Origin: Bacteroidetes bacterium RIFCSPLOWO2_12_FULL_37_12
GTDB taxonomy: Bacteria > Bacteroidota > Bacteroidia > 2-12-FULL-37-12
Length of the DNA stretch: 64,000 bases
Direction of reading: 5' to 3'
NCBI GenBank assembly: GCA_001769655.1
Contig: MEPC01000034.1
Span: 128,174 to 192,173, forward strand
This document shows positions 39,622 through 50,266 of this stretch, in pieces. The notes under the pieces were generated by a model. The model ran no database searches. It was not told the DNA's origin and was given only the letters and a program-made list of their open reading frames with translations. The translations under genes were made by a program, and so were the position numbers. Positions within the stretch are counted from its first letter, which is position 1, and every line of letters starts with the position of its first letter.

Positions 39622-42600
39622 ATGAAAATATTAACCATCTTCCTTGCGTTTATCTACATGTCTATTTTTAGTACAAAAGAAAATTTTGCTCAAACTCCAC
39701 CCGAGGTTTCTTTACTGATTAGTACAACCGTTCCTTCTACCCCGCTAAACGTATGTATGGGGGAAGCGGAATTTGAGATTACAGTCACAAATCCGGATCC
39801 GGACCCAAACTCGGATGTTAACAGCCCTGCAAACACTATGGCTCTTCAACTTACGCTACATGACGGATTGGCTTACGTATCAAACTCTGCAACGATAAAT
39901 GGGAGTGAAGTATCGTTGGGCGGTATTGATGAAAGTGTATTAACTTCACCAAAGTTTACCATAAACGGAGTAATTAATTTTGGGGAAAGTTTCACGTTGC
40001 GCTATAAAGTCAAAGCCGGGTGTGGTATTATTCCTGACAGGACTGCCGGGCAACAGGTTACTGCCATAGGTGTAGAAAATACGCTGTTGTTAACTTACGC
40101 GGTTGATAATGTGAGTTATCAAAAGAGCCATGTTACCAATTCATATAATATTCTTTATGCAGATTTAAGTATCCCGATTACTTCGGCGGATCAGACAAGA
40201 ACCGGTATTTTGGGGGACATTATTACAAGAGAAATACCCGTTAAAAATAGTTCCGGCGCGGGCTCTATCAATGAATTTATATTAAGAGTAAGACATTCCT
40301 CCGCTTTACACCTTGAAAATTTTTATATAATTAACCCCAATTATACTCTTTCATATCAAACGGTATCAATTGGCGGCCAATTGTGGTACGAAATTAAAAT
40401 TAATGGACCTTTTGAACAGGGAGAATTATTAACCATCTTTGAAGAAGTAAGAGTTATAGCGTGTGAACCGGTATCAGCCACTGACTACGTGGTTGTATGG
40501 GGATGTGACATTGCAGTTTGTAATGATGATGCGGGAAGTAAAGCCAATGCTACAAGCACCGTATATATTAATCAGCCGATTGGGAATCCTGATTTAAAGT
40601 ATGAATTTGATTTTGACAGATATTTATCTAAGGTCAGTTATTGTGTAATTTCCGGGGAAGAGCCAGGGAGGGTAAATTTTGTATTTAAAAATCATGGTGA
40701 AAATCGTCAGGATGTAAGCGCAAATTTACGGCTTGCAATCACTAACAGTCCGAATGGGGTTAATATATTGAATGCTTTCATTGTGAAACCAGCTCAGGAT
40801 GGAATTCCTGAGGAACGGATTAGCATTTTTCAGTTTTTTGGTCCAGTGGGTCCAGAAGGCACTACCCGATATTTCCAATTTAATTTTCAGGATGATATAG
40901 ACGGGGAAGGCGGGCTTGCCGATATAGACGGAGATGGTATTTTTGATGATATTGCTTCAAATGAGAGCATTCAGATAATGATTGAGTATAACTTGAGTTG
41001 TCCTGAGGAATTTAACCAGGTGGACGAGGACGGCAAAGGAATATACCTGAGAAATTTTTTGTGGACTTATTTTGAATATACGGATATCTGTTCTGCCATT
41101 ACACGTTCCACAGAAAGACAGGGCTTTGCCCTTGATGACATTCAATATATCTTTCCCTTGCCTCCTGTGGTAACCGGACCAACCGATATGGTTACCGATA
41201 AAGCCGAACAGTTTTCTTTTACTGTTTATGTTGATAAATACGGCTTTCTTCCTGCCTGTTCTACCAATAATTACGTGGTGAATATACAGGTACCGGAAGG
41301 TTATCTGTATGATCCCGCTGACGGACCCATAACCTGGTTTGATAAACAAAGCGGTACAACTCAATCTCTTACTAACATAAGAACGATTCCCGGGAATCCG
41401 ATGCAGATTGAAATAACAGGCGGGGGACCAAATTCTCCTTACACTATACCCTTGAAATTGACTTGTGATAATTTGAATGCAGTTTCAGGTCTGAGTACTT
41501 TAACATGGGAACTTTTTCATATTTGTGATGATAGGTGTGTTGATTGTAGGCAAAAATTAGGAAGGGCAACGCTGGATGTATTCAATCATTTCAGGTGCGG
41601 TGGCTCAGGGGGGACCGAATGTAGCATTTCTACCAATTCTTTTGATGCTGACCGCGCCACTTTTGGATGGAAGCTTCCTGTTGGCGGAACTTATCATACT
41701 CCAAACTCCCTTGCCCAGGCAGACCGCTATCTTAACGTTGATGAGGCACGCACTGCGGGGTTGGAACTGCACAGGGTTTATGAATATGATGAAATAGAAA
41801 CACAGGTTGTGGGAGAGACAAGTAATGATTGTATCTTTGAGGATGTGCATTTTGAAATAAAATATAATTCTCCAGAGGCAGCCAATATTCTTGAGTTTCT
41901 TCCTAACGCAAGTATTGAATTGGAAAGTGACAATGAAACTGTGATTTTTTCAAATATTCAACTTAATGCATTGAATAGTGTGGGCAAAACCCATTATTTT
42001 GATTTTAAAATTCCATCTACCACCGTTAAAGGAAAGGTGATTTTAAAAGCCAGGTTCAGAATTAAACGCGATAATGCAATTCCATTTGGAACATTTGAGT
42101 TGCCCTCGTTCAGAGCCACCGTATATGCGAACGTAAATGGGATAAGGATCGGTAACGAAAACTGGGGGCAGAGAATCACTATTTTAAAACCCTATAGGTA
42201 TTTATCCCACGTAAACGAGATTGGTCTTGACAAAAGTTGTGACCTTAATTTTGCGTTAATTTTAATGGCTAATGGGGGTATCAGCGGCGATGATTTTCCC
42301 CATGAGTTTAGAAGCGTTATTCATCTTGATAAGTTAGCAGTCGCAATTCCGGAGGGTTTTACAGTGATTCCCGGCTCTTCTAATTTTAGATTCAATTTTA
42401 ATAACACCCAACTCCATATAAACGATCCTGTACAAACAGGCAATGTGCTTACATGGACAATAGAGGAAGATGTGTGGCCATTACTTGATAAGGATAGAGC
42501 TTTTGCGACACAAGATTTTATTTTTAAATTAATGCCCCAATGTAATTCTATTTCACCCTATTCAATAAATTTTAATCTTAACTACCATGATTATGATTAC

Positions 42601-44637
42601 TTTAATCAGTGTCCTATCTTGTCAGGTGAATCCAATGAGTATTGCTATAAAAGTGCGGAATTTATTTCACATAACTTGAATTTATTGAAACCCGAGCTAA
42701 TATTAAGTGCTGAATCCAATCAGCCGGGTTTTGAGCGCACGTCAACCTGGAAAATTAAACTTGAAAATTTAGGGACGGGCGGAGCAGAAAATGTTTGGCT
42801 TGCATTGGAACCTGTTGTGGCTAATACGGCGACAATTATTTTTGATAATGCATATCTGGTAAATCAAGATGGGTCAATACTACAACAGTTAGACCGCTCC
42901 ACGAAGGATAATGGAAAAATATTCTTTTTTAATTTTCCGGATCCCAGAACTCTTTCCCCCAGAGAAACCTGGCAATTTGAGGTGGTGGCTTCATACACTC
43001 ATTGCCAGCCGGGAGATATAGACCAAATTAATCTATATAGCAGTTGGGACTGTGGCGGCTATCCTAATCTCCCGTCGGAATCGGTGTGTACTCCACTGAC
43101 TGCCCTGCTTACGCTTTCTCATAAAACTGCGAATATGCAATGGACCTTAGATCTCGCCGATCCTCTTGCCGATTTTGATCTTTGTGAGCCGGTGGTGTAT
43201 AAAGCAGAAATCAACAGCACAGGACTTGCAAAAATGTATAATGTAGAATTTGAGATTGCAACGCCTGTGTTGCTTGATGCTCAAGGCGTAGCTAAAAGTG
43301 TAGTTACTATTCAAAGCATTGAATACACTTACCCAGAAGGTGTAACTAACCAACTTTCTCTTCCTCTTCCTATTCTTATTCCTCCTACTCCTTCTACTCC
43401 CGGGAGAAATATATATACATTGAACTTATCCAATGAAATAACTGGACTTGGTGCCGGTTTTACAGGAGATGCATTTACTGGTATAAAAAATCCGATACTA
43501 TTAAATATTACGTTGGTTACCACCTGTGGGTATGGCGCTGAATTTACCGAATTTATAACAAGAGGTATGACAAATTGTAAAGAGACGATAGAACTTTTTC
43601 ATCATAATAAAAGGGTTCCTCTGAAGGGATTTACTCCCATAGACGATTTAAGCATAGCGGTTGCCGCCGTAAATGACCCGATTTTTGAAGGAGGAAGCAC
43701 AGCTATAACTGTAACCGTTACCAATAATTCCAATATTACTATTGGCGACGGTGCCACGGCATCTACCAAAAGAATTCTTAAAATAGAACTTCCCTCTCAA
43801 ATAAGATACATTGATGGTACTGCAAGCCCTACTAATGCAATAACTCTTCCCCCGGATGAAAATGGTAATTATGTATTGCAATGGGAAGAGGGGATTATAG
43901 GTATGATTACAAATGAGAGCAAAGCTTTTACTTTCAGCGTAGAGCATCTTGCCGGTCAACAGCCACAGATTCAAGAATTTACGATCACAGCCACTACAAC
44001 CATGGAGAGGCCAATGACATGCAATAGTTCCTCTCCACCGGAAATTTGCCCTGTGATTATCCCTACGGATAGTATTGAACATATAATTCACGTCATTAAT
44101 AAACCCCCCATCCCTCAAAACCCATTTACCTGTGAGGACTGCATCCAGTCATTTGCACCGGAGCCCGGACACAAGTACGTACTTAGCGCTTGGGTAAAAG
44201 AAGAGGGTAATTTGAATTCTACCTATAGGAATGGCAATATTAAATTGGAGTTTGAAGGTAGTAAGGTAGTATTCACATTTATACCCAACCCTAAGAATCA
44301 GATTATTGATGGATGGCAAAAAATAGAGGAAGAATTTACTATACCGGCAGATGCCATAATGATTCAGATTAATCTGAACAATACCACGCCTGCCAATTCT
44401 CCAAGTTATGATGTTTTTTTTGACGATATCAGGATTCACCCTTTCAATGCAAACATGAAATCGTTTGTCTATGATCCTATTAGCTTACGGCTCATGTCGG
44501 AGTTAGATGAAAATAATTATGCCACTTATTATGAATACGATGAAGAGGGGGCGCTCATCCGGGTAAAGAAAGAAACGCACAAAGGAGTGGTAACCATTAA
44601 AGAATCAAGGAATAACACACAAAAAATAAATAAATAA
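39622..44637 (+). CDS. Chimeric secreted protein: DUF11-like repeats with an RHS-locus C-terminal tail
   Basis: MKILTIFLAFIYMSIFSTKENFAQ signal peptide; repeated DUF11-like domains (FEITVTNPDPDPN.., ITVTVTNNSNITIGDG); C-terminus HKYVLSAWVKEEGN...NMKSFVYDPISLRLMSELDENNYATYYEYDEEGALIRVKKETHKGVVTIKESRN. Confidence 0.8.
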   Translation: MKILTIFLAFIYMSIFSTKENFAQTPPEVSLLISTTVPSTPLNVCMGEAEFEITVTNPDPDPNSDVNSPANTMALQLTLHDGLAYVSNSATINGSEVSLGGIDESVLTSPKFTINGVINFGESFTLRYKVKAGCGIIPDRTAGQQVTAIGVENTLLLTYAVDNVSYQKSHVTNSYNILYADLSIPITSADQTRTGILGDIITREIPVKNSSGAGSINEFILRVRHSSALHLENFYIINPNYTLSYQTVSIGGQLWYEIKINGPFEQGELLTIFEEVRVIACEPVSATDYVVVWGCDIAVCNDDAGSKANATSTVYINQPIGNPDLKYEFDFDRYLSKVSYCVISGEEPGRVNFVFKNHGENRQDVSANLRLAITNSPNGVNILNAFIVKPAQDGIPEERISIFQFFGPVGPEGTTRYFQFNFQDDIDGEGGLADIDGDGIFDDIASNESIQIMIEYNLSCPEEFNQVDEDGKGIYLRNFLWTYFEYTDICSAITRSTERQGFALDDIQYIFPLPPVVTGPTDMVTDKAEQFSFTVYVDKYGFLPACSTNNYVVNIQVPEGYLYDPADGPITWFDKQSGTTQSLTNIRTIPGNPMQIEITGGGPNSPYTIPLKLTCDNLNAVSGLSTLTWELFHICDDRCVDCRQKLGRATLDVFNHFRCGGSGGTECSISTNSFDADRATFGWKLPVGGTYHTPNSLAQADRYLNVDEARTAGLELHRVYEYDEIETQVVGETSNDCIFEDVHFEIKYNSPEAANILEFLPNASIELESDNETVIFSNIQLNALNSVGKTHYFDFKIPSTTVKGKVILKARFRIKRDNAIPFGTFELPSFRATVYANVNGIRIGNENWGQRITILKPYRYLSHVNEIGLDKSCDLNFALILMANGGISGDDFPHEFRSVIHLDKLAVAIPEGFTVIPGSSNFRFNFNNTQLHINDPVQTGNVLTWTIEEDVWPLLDKDRAFATQDFIFKLMPQCNSISPYSINFNLNYHDYDYFNQCPILSGESNEYCYKSAEFISHNLNLLKPELILSAESNQPGFERTSTWKIKLENLGTGGAENVWLALEPVVANTATIIFDNAYLVNQDGSILQQLDRSTKDNGKIFFFNFPDPRTLSPRETWQFEVVASYTHCQPGDIDQINLYSSWDCGGYPNLPSESVCTPLTALLTLSHKTANMQWTLDLADPLADFDLCEPVVYKAEINSTGLAKMYNVEFEIATPVLLDAQGVAKSVVTIQSIEYTYPEGVTNQLSLPLPILIPPTPSTPGRNIYTLNLSNEITGLGAGFTGDAFTGIKNPILLNITLVTTCGYGAEFTEFITRGMTNCKETIELFHHNKRVPLKGFTPIDDLSIAVAAVNDPIFEGGSTAITVTVTNNSNITIGDGATASTKRILKIELPSQIRYIDGTASPTNAITLPPDENGNYVLQWEEGIIGMITNESKAFTFSVEHLAGQQPQIQEFTITATTTMERPMTCNSSSPPEICPVIIPTDSIEHIIHVINKPPIPQNPFTCEDCIQSFAPEPGHKYVLSAWVKEEGNLNSTYRNGNIKLEFEGSKVVFTFIPNPKNQIIDGWQKIEEEFTIPADAIMIQINLNNTTPANSPSYDVFFDDIRIHPFNANMKSFVYDPISLRLMSELDENNYATYYEYDEEGALIRVKKETHKGVVTIKESRNNTQKINK

Positions 44638-44645
44638 ACTGAGAA

Positions 44646-45377
44646 ATGAAAAGCAGAACTATTTCAACTATATTCTTAACCCTATTACTTGTCTTAAAAG
44701 TAAACAGGGAGCTCCTTTCTCAGAATTCAACAGAGGACTTTAAGAAGATTAATATGAGTTACCTGAATCACAAGCAACTATCGTCTGATGTTGAATACAT
44801 ACTCTTTGAGGACGAATTTACGGATGAGCCGATGCAGGTTGAGAAAGGAGAATTTATGAAAGACGGAGATAATTATTATTCTAAAATCGGTTCGCTTGAA
44901 ATTATCAACCGTCCCGGATATTTTTTCAGCATTAATCATAAAGAAAAGACAATTTATCTCACCAACAATAGCCGTAAGAACTTTGATCCGGCGCTGTTTG
45001 CAATGAATCTGGAAAAAACAATAGCTGTTTGTTCGGAAATTAAATTTAAGGAACTTAATAAAACCCAGAATCAGTACGTTCTTGTTTACCCCTCACAGGA
45101 ATACAAAAAAGTAGAGATCGTTTACAACAAAAAAACATTTATGATTGAGAAAATTGTGTTTTATTATTTTGCCCCGCTCCCTCCTTCCGAGATAGATAAG
45201 CCGCAATCAGATAAGCCCCCCCGCCTGGAGCTTGCCTGCAAAAACATAAATCTCAACCCGGCAATACCTCAAAATAAAATTAATTATTATTCCTTTCTCA
45301 CGGAGGAAAAAGGGAAAATAACTCCGCTTGAAATGTATAAGGATTATTCTTTTTATAATTATTATAAACCGAAATGA
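44646..45377 (+). CDS. Small secreted hypothetical protein (possibly LolA/LolB-like fold)
   Basis: Signal peptide; ATGA overlap with the downstream gene; beta-rich pattern (YVLVYPSQEYKKVEIVYNKKTFMIEKIVFYY). Confidence 0.5.
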   Translation: MKSRTISTIFLTLLLVLKVNRELLSQNSTEDFKKINMSYLNHKQLSSDVEYILFEDEFTDEPMQVEKGEFMKDGDNYYSKIGSLEIINRPGYFFSINHKEKTIYLTNNSRKNFDPALFAMNLEKTIAVCSEIKFKELNKTQNQYVLVYPSQEYKKVEIVYNKKTFMIEKIVFYYFAPLPPSEIDKPQSDKPPRLELACKNINLNPAIPQNKINYYSFLTEEKGKITPLEMYKDYSFYNYYKPK

Positions 45378-48300
45378 TAAACCTGAATAAAATCATGAAC
45401 CTATCGGTCAAAATACTGAGGCGCATTATGCAGTCATGCACTATCTTCATGCTCCTCATTTTTATTGGATCTAAGGCAAATTCTAAAGTTATTAAAACAA
45501 GTAGTGGTCCAAAACATGTTTTAATTTCACAATCAGTCATTGAGGTAAATGATCCATTTTATCCCAAATCATTGCTATTCACTGATAAAAATGTGCTGAA
45601 CAATGTTTCGTTTTATATAAATCACGATGCGGGCTATGCCGGAGTGGATTTCACTGCAAGTATTACGTTTACTGTTAATTATGAAGTTTGGGATGGTAGT
45701 GATTTTCAACCTCACACATCTAATACAGAAACATTGGAAGTAGAATATAAATCCGGCAGTGGGGTTATTGATAAATCTGTTTTTCAGATAAAACAGGGGG
45801 GACATAAGATGAAGGTAACCATCGGTGAAATTAAATTAAATAATACGATAACTACTTCATCAAACAAACCGGCAAATTTCCCTGGAGATTTGTTAATACT
45901 TGAGGCACAAATAGAGGCGGAAAGTTATTATCCTTTTAACACGAATATTTCATATTCTATTCCTACTGTAACGAGTTCTCCTGGTAGCGGAGAATTAAAT
46001 TTATCCTGGACGGAAATAAAAGAAGCAGATGAGTATGATCTTGAATGGACATATATCAGCTATTATAAAATAGACGGCACTGTCACCACGGATATCGCTC
46101 TGGATCCTGATTTATTCAGGATTAACAGCACGCGTATTACAACATCGGATAATAAATACGCTATACCTTTGATATATGAACCCGGGTACATTTTATATCG
46201 CGTAAGAGGTGTTGGAAGGAGCGCCGGTTCAGGTTTTAAACAAGCTGTTTACGGAAAATGGTCTTCAGAGAGATTTGGAAGTTGCACAAATACGACTTGT
46301 TACGATGATAAATATAAATTTGATGGTCATGAAAAAAAACTTAATTGGCAATTTAGCGCTAATTATTCTGAAGAGGGAAAGAGTAAGGTGGCAGTCAGTT
46401 ATTTTGATGGCTCTCTCCGAAACCGCCAGGTGGTGAGCAAGCTCAATACCGAAAAGGTAACCATTGTGGGAGAAACTATTTACGATTTCCAGGGTAGGGG
46501 AGCTATTCAGGTATTACCAGCGCCCACTTCTAATCCGGGGATACATTATTATCCTTATTTTAATTTAAATTTAAATTCAACTTCTTCCAATAAAATACCT
46601 TTCAGCAGGTATGATTTTGATGAAGACCTTGTCGGGTCATCATGCGATGTGAAAACAAAAGGAATGTCAACGATAGACGGTGCGTCAAAGTATTATTCAA
46701 GTAATAATGGTGATTTTTCGCTTGGATTTACCAGGTATATTCCGGATGCAAAAAATTTCGCTTTCACGCAGATTGAATATACTCCTGATAATACGGGAAG
46801 AATAGCGGCGCAGAGCGGAGTAGGGGGGATGCATACACTTGGAAGCGGTCACGAAACCAACTATTTTTATGGAAAACCCCAGCAGGAAGAACTGATACGC
46901 CTGTTTGGTTTTGAAGCCGGTAATAGCGCTCACTACAAAAAGAATATGGTGGTAGATGCCAACGGACAAGTGAGCGTATCCTACCTTGACCCGCAGGGTA
47001 GGGTGATTGCTACTTCACTTGCCGGAGCGCCGCCAACCGACAAAGTTACGCCACTTGAGTCATTTCAAAATAGAGACATTTCCGTTGATCTTTTAAACAA
47101 AAACCCCATAACGAATGAATCGGGACAGGAAAACAAAAAGGATGTTGATAAGGGCACTAAAACAATTAGTACCCCTATTTTAGTTTCAACAGAGGGGGAA
47201 AGAGAGTTTGAATATAAACTGGGAGATGAGATGGTATCTTATTTATCTGAAAATTGTACCACAGTGCAACGCTGTTATGATTGCGTTTATGAACTGAAGA
47301 TTAGCTTGACGGATAATTGTCAGGATGAAAAACTATTAGGACCGGTTGATGATAAAGAACTTAAAGGGGTAAATGATAACTGTGTAAAAAGCAATGATCC
47401 TCTTTTTGAGAAAGGTGGAGACGGAAGCTGGAAAACAAAACCTTTAAAAGTAGGCAGTTACCAGCTTACTAAAACATTAACGGTAAACAAGCAAAAATTA
47501 GATGAATACACCGAAGATTATTTGAATAATGATTGTATAAAGGGGATGTATCAGATGTTCTTAGATTCAGCGATGGCGGAAATAGATTTTTCAGGTTGCG
47601 ATATTTCTTGTGATTCATGTAAAATAAAGGTGGAAGAGCTTTATAATAGTAATCCTCGCAAAATTTCTGATGAAACTCGAGATGAGTTATTAAAACAATG
47701 CGAGGTAATTTGTGATGGAGAATCTCCTAAGTGCGAAGCGTTTCTTTTTGCCATGTTAAACGATGTGAGTAAGGGAGGACAATACGGGGAATATTTAAAA
47801 CCGCCAATGAAACTCATAGAGAGTTCCGAAGTTCCACATACAAATAATTTATTTGGATTGGAAAATAATTCAATTGTGGATGTTTCTGATTTTTCTTCAA
47901 CGAATTCAACATCATCTGATGTGGATTATGATGTGAGTGATTTTCATTTGTCAGTTTTTAAAGTAGGGAATGTTTTACCCACCCCCAATGGCAATTGGAG
48001 GTATCCTAACAATGTTTCTAAACCTGGTGACCCCTCTCATTATTATGATGCGAAAGGAAATAAAGTTTATATAAAAGTAAGGTACGATGGAGATAAATTT
48101 ATTCCTCGTATTAATTTTACTCCGTATCCATTACCTAAAAAAGATGATTATATTATGGTAGAACCGCAACACCTGGCACGTCTTAAAGATTTTATGGCAA
48201 AATGGGATCCTGAATGGGCAAGATCATTGGTTGTTTATCATCCTGAATATCCATTTTATCGGCATTGTTTGAACGAAACAGCGAGTAATGATTTTGATGC

Positions 48301-50194
48301 TAATTTATTGATCACTGATACTTATACAGAAGCTTCTACAAAGTTCCCGGCAATCTTTAATCTCCCAGTTGGCGCTCCGGATAAAATTGCAAATATTGAC
48401 TATTATTTTGAGGATCCGCTCTACCCGGATGATAAAGATCACATAAATGAAAGAATAAAAAAATACACTACTTCACAAAAATCAGGCGTAGAGACGAGTG
48501 TGTCGTTAGCCCAAATGGCATATATAATAAATTTTTGCCCTAATTCAGATCTAACTGTTTCCGGCTCATGTTCTGCCTGTGGTGAAATACCGGAAAATTT
48601 CAGCTCTTTAATGGCATTAATTCAGGAGATTCCGGATGTACAACAAAGGATCCAAAAGTCCGATGCCTTCTGGAATACTTACAAGAATCTTTATTTATCG
48701 CTTAAACAGGAATACCAAAAGAAAAATGACATCAATTTTTCAATAGGTGGAAACTGTTATAATGGGTGCTTCAATACCGAAATGTTTAATCCAAATATTT
48801 TAATTCAATCACCGAACAATAATTTTCCTATCGTTTTCTATCCTTTATACCAAAGCCAATATTATAATATTAAGCAACCTTGCAATGTAAGCCGTTACGA
48901 GGAATATAAAGACAAAACACCCAGATGGCAAAATGCTTCTCAGATGCTTAACAAGGGAGAGTGGGATGAAGCTGAGGTATGTTATCCATCACCCGTTATT
49001 ACATCCGGAACAACTTATAATGACATATCAAAAGAAGCGATTAATCCGGATCCAATAGATTGCCCTGAAAAAAATCTTGCTATTATGCAAGCGGCAAAAT
49101 TGAAAGCCCAGGCAGAAATTTTTATGGAATGTGGACAATGCCCCATGGCAAGAAATTTACAGACCTTGCTCGATGCTATTGCTAAGAAAGGGAAATTTAA
49201 GAGCACGGAACCACCTTTTCTCCTGAGTTGTTACCCCCAAAGTGAGTTTCCTGAATTTATCCCCGACCTTGATGATGCCGTTGGAGGGGATGGAGATTTA
49301 TGGTGGAATTTTAAAGAATTTACAGATACTTACATAAAGGTAGAACTCACAAGAGGAAATTCAGGTTCAGTATCCTGTACATTGGAAATTAAAATTTCTG
49401 GAGCCAACACCATTTACAAAATTTCTGATATTAAAGAAATATGTTGCCTGAAATATACTTCCCACCCAACAATATTTCCAACCTATGAGGGTAATAGCTT
49501 TCTGGCAAATGCAACCGTTTTTAATACTCAAACCAATAAAGACGAAAAAATAAACATTGAAGGAGTATCCACCTGTTTTCAGATTGCATCCTGTGACTTC
49601 CCAGAGCAGTGTACGACTGCTGTTACCGGTATTGAATTACAGAATTTATGGAATGCGCTTTTATATAGTACTGTAAAAGTACAAACGGGAACAAGGGACC
49701 CCGACTTTTTTAAAGAGACATTTTTAACCCAATACAATGAAACTGTGGATGATGTCACAAATATTATTGTACCTCCCTACGATGCTATGCTCACTGCAAC
49801 ACTCCGGGATGGTTTGGATAACCACTTGGGCGAAGGGATTAATTGGAAATGGAAGAATGTGAGTAATGCGTTAAACAATGAGTTTGAAATATTCAATCCT
49901 TATTGGACCGAAAGCTACGAAGGGCAGGAACAACCCAAATGCACCTTTAGATTCTATGCAGAGGACGGCATTACTCCTTTTGACACTAAAAATGTTTTGT
50001 TCTTTGCGGATATCCGCCCCGATATAGATAATGATGTTGATCAGCAACATTATTTTAAGATAAAGGCGCTTGTAAAAAATTTAGATAAAGTGTCTTACGT
50101 AAAGTGTAAAGGATATTCAAAATGTTTCATCGTAGGTGACTGTATAAGTCCCTTGCTGAGAGAAAGAGTGTACTCATCAAGCGGGGGACAATAG
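45374..50194 (+). CDS. Giant RHS-locus protein, N-terminal half type (1606 aa)
   Basis: YKFDGHEKKLNWQFSANYSEEGKSKVAVSYFDGSLRNRQVVSKLNTEKVTIVGETIYDFQGRGAIQVLPAP; FTQIEYTPDNTGRIAAQSGVGGMHTLGSGHETNYFYGKPQQEELIRLFG; YKKNMVVDANGQVSVSYLDPQGRVIATSLAG. Confidence 0.85.
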   Translation: MINLNKIMNLSVKILRRIMQSCTIFMLLIFIGSKANSKVIKTSSGPKHVLISQSVIEVNDPFYPKSLLFTDKNVLNNVSFYINHDAGYAGVDFTASITFTVNYEVWDGSDFQPHTSNTETLEVEYKSGSGVIDKSVFQIKQGGHKMKVTIGEIKLNNTITTSSNKPANFPGDLLILEAQIEAESYYPFNTNISYSIPTVTSSPGSGELNLSWTEIKEADEYDLEWTYISYYKIDGTVTTDIALDPDLFRINSTRITTSDNKYAIPLIYEPGYILYRVRGVGRSAGSGFKQAVYGKWSSERFGSCTNTTCYDDKYKFDGHEKKLNWQFSANYSEEGKSKVAVSYFDGSLRNRQVVSKLNTEKVTIVGETIYDFQGRGAIQVLPAPTSNPGIHYYPYFNLNLNSTSSNKIPFSRYDFDEDLVGSSCDVKTKGMSTIDGASKYYSSNNGDFSLGFTRYIPDAKNFAFTQIEYTPDNTGRIAAQSGVGGMHTLGSGHETNYFYGKPQQEELIRLFGFEAGNSAHYKKNMVVDANGQVSVSYLDPQGRVIATSLAGAPPTDKVTPLESFQNRDISVDLLNKNPITNESGQENKKDVDKGTKTISTPILVSTEGEREFEYKLGDEMVSYLSENCTTVQRCYDCVYELKISLTDNCQDEKLLGPVDDKELKGVNDNCVKSNDPLFEKGGDGSWKTKPLKVGSYQLTKTLTVNKQKLDEYTEDYLNNDCIKGMYQMFLDSAMAEIDFSGCDISCDSCKIKVEELYNSNPRKISDETRDELLKQCEVICDGESPKCEAFLFAMLNDVSKGGQYGEYLKPPMKLIESSEVPHTNNLFGLENNSIVDVSDFSSTNSTSSDVDYDVSDFHLSVFKVGNVLPTPNGNWRYPNNVSKPGDPSHYYDAKGNKVYIKVRYDGDKFIPRINFTPYPLPKKDDYIMVEPQHLARLKDFMAKWDPEWARSLVVYHPEYPFYRHCLNETASNDFDANLLITDTYTEASTKFPAIFNLPVGAPDKIANIDYYFEDPLYPDDKDHINERIKKYTTSQKSGVETSVSLAQMAYIINFCPNSDLTVSGSCSACGEIPENFSSLMALIQEIPDVQQRIQKSDAFWNTYKNLYLSLKQEYQKKNDINFSIGGNCYNGCFNTEMFNPNILIQSPNNNFPIVFYPLYQSQYYNIKQPCNVSRYEEYKDKTPRWQNASQMLNKGEWDEAEVCYPSPVITSGTTYNDISKEAINPDPIDCPEKNLAIMQAAKLKAQAEIFMECGQCPMARNLQTLLDAIAKKGKFKSTEPPFLLSCYPQSEFPEFIPDLDDAVGGDGDLWWNFKEFTDTYIKVELTRGNSGSVSCTLEIKISGANTIYKISDIKEICCLKYTSHPTIFPTYEGNSFLANATVFNTQTNKDEKINIEGVSTCFQIASCDFPEQCTTAVTGIELQNLWNALLYSTVKVQTGTRDPDFFKETFLTQYNETVDDVTNIIVPPYDAMLTATLRDGLDNHLGEGINWKWKNVSNALNNEFEIFNPYWTESYEGQEQPKCTFRFYAEDGITPFDTKNVLFFADIRPDIDNDVDQQHYFKIKALVKNLDKVSYVKCKGYSKCFIVGDCISPLLRERVYSSSGGQ

Positions 50195-50266
50195 TTTATA
50201 GTATTGAAGTTTATAATATTGAGCAAGGTTTTTTATATTAGACCTCATAAAAAATGAATAAAAAAA

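Noticed and set aside
38880-44140. Possible short sequence similarity between the two split ends (cctcccacgccatcacaaaagaccc vs ccccccatccctcaaaaccc) as an insertion target duplication
   Set aside because: The match is imperfect and low complexity; it could be chance, so it is not claimed as a duplication.
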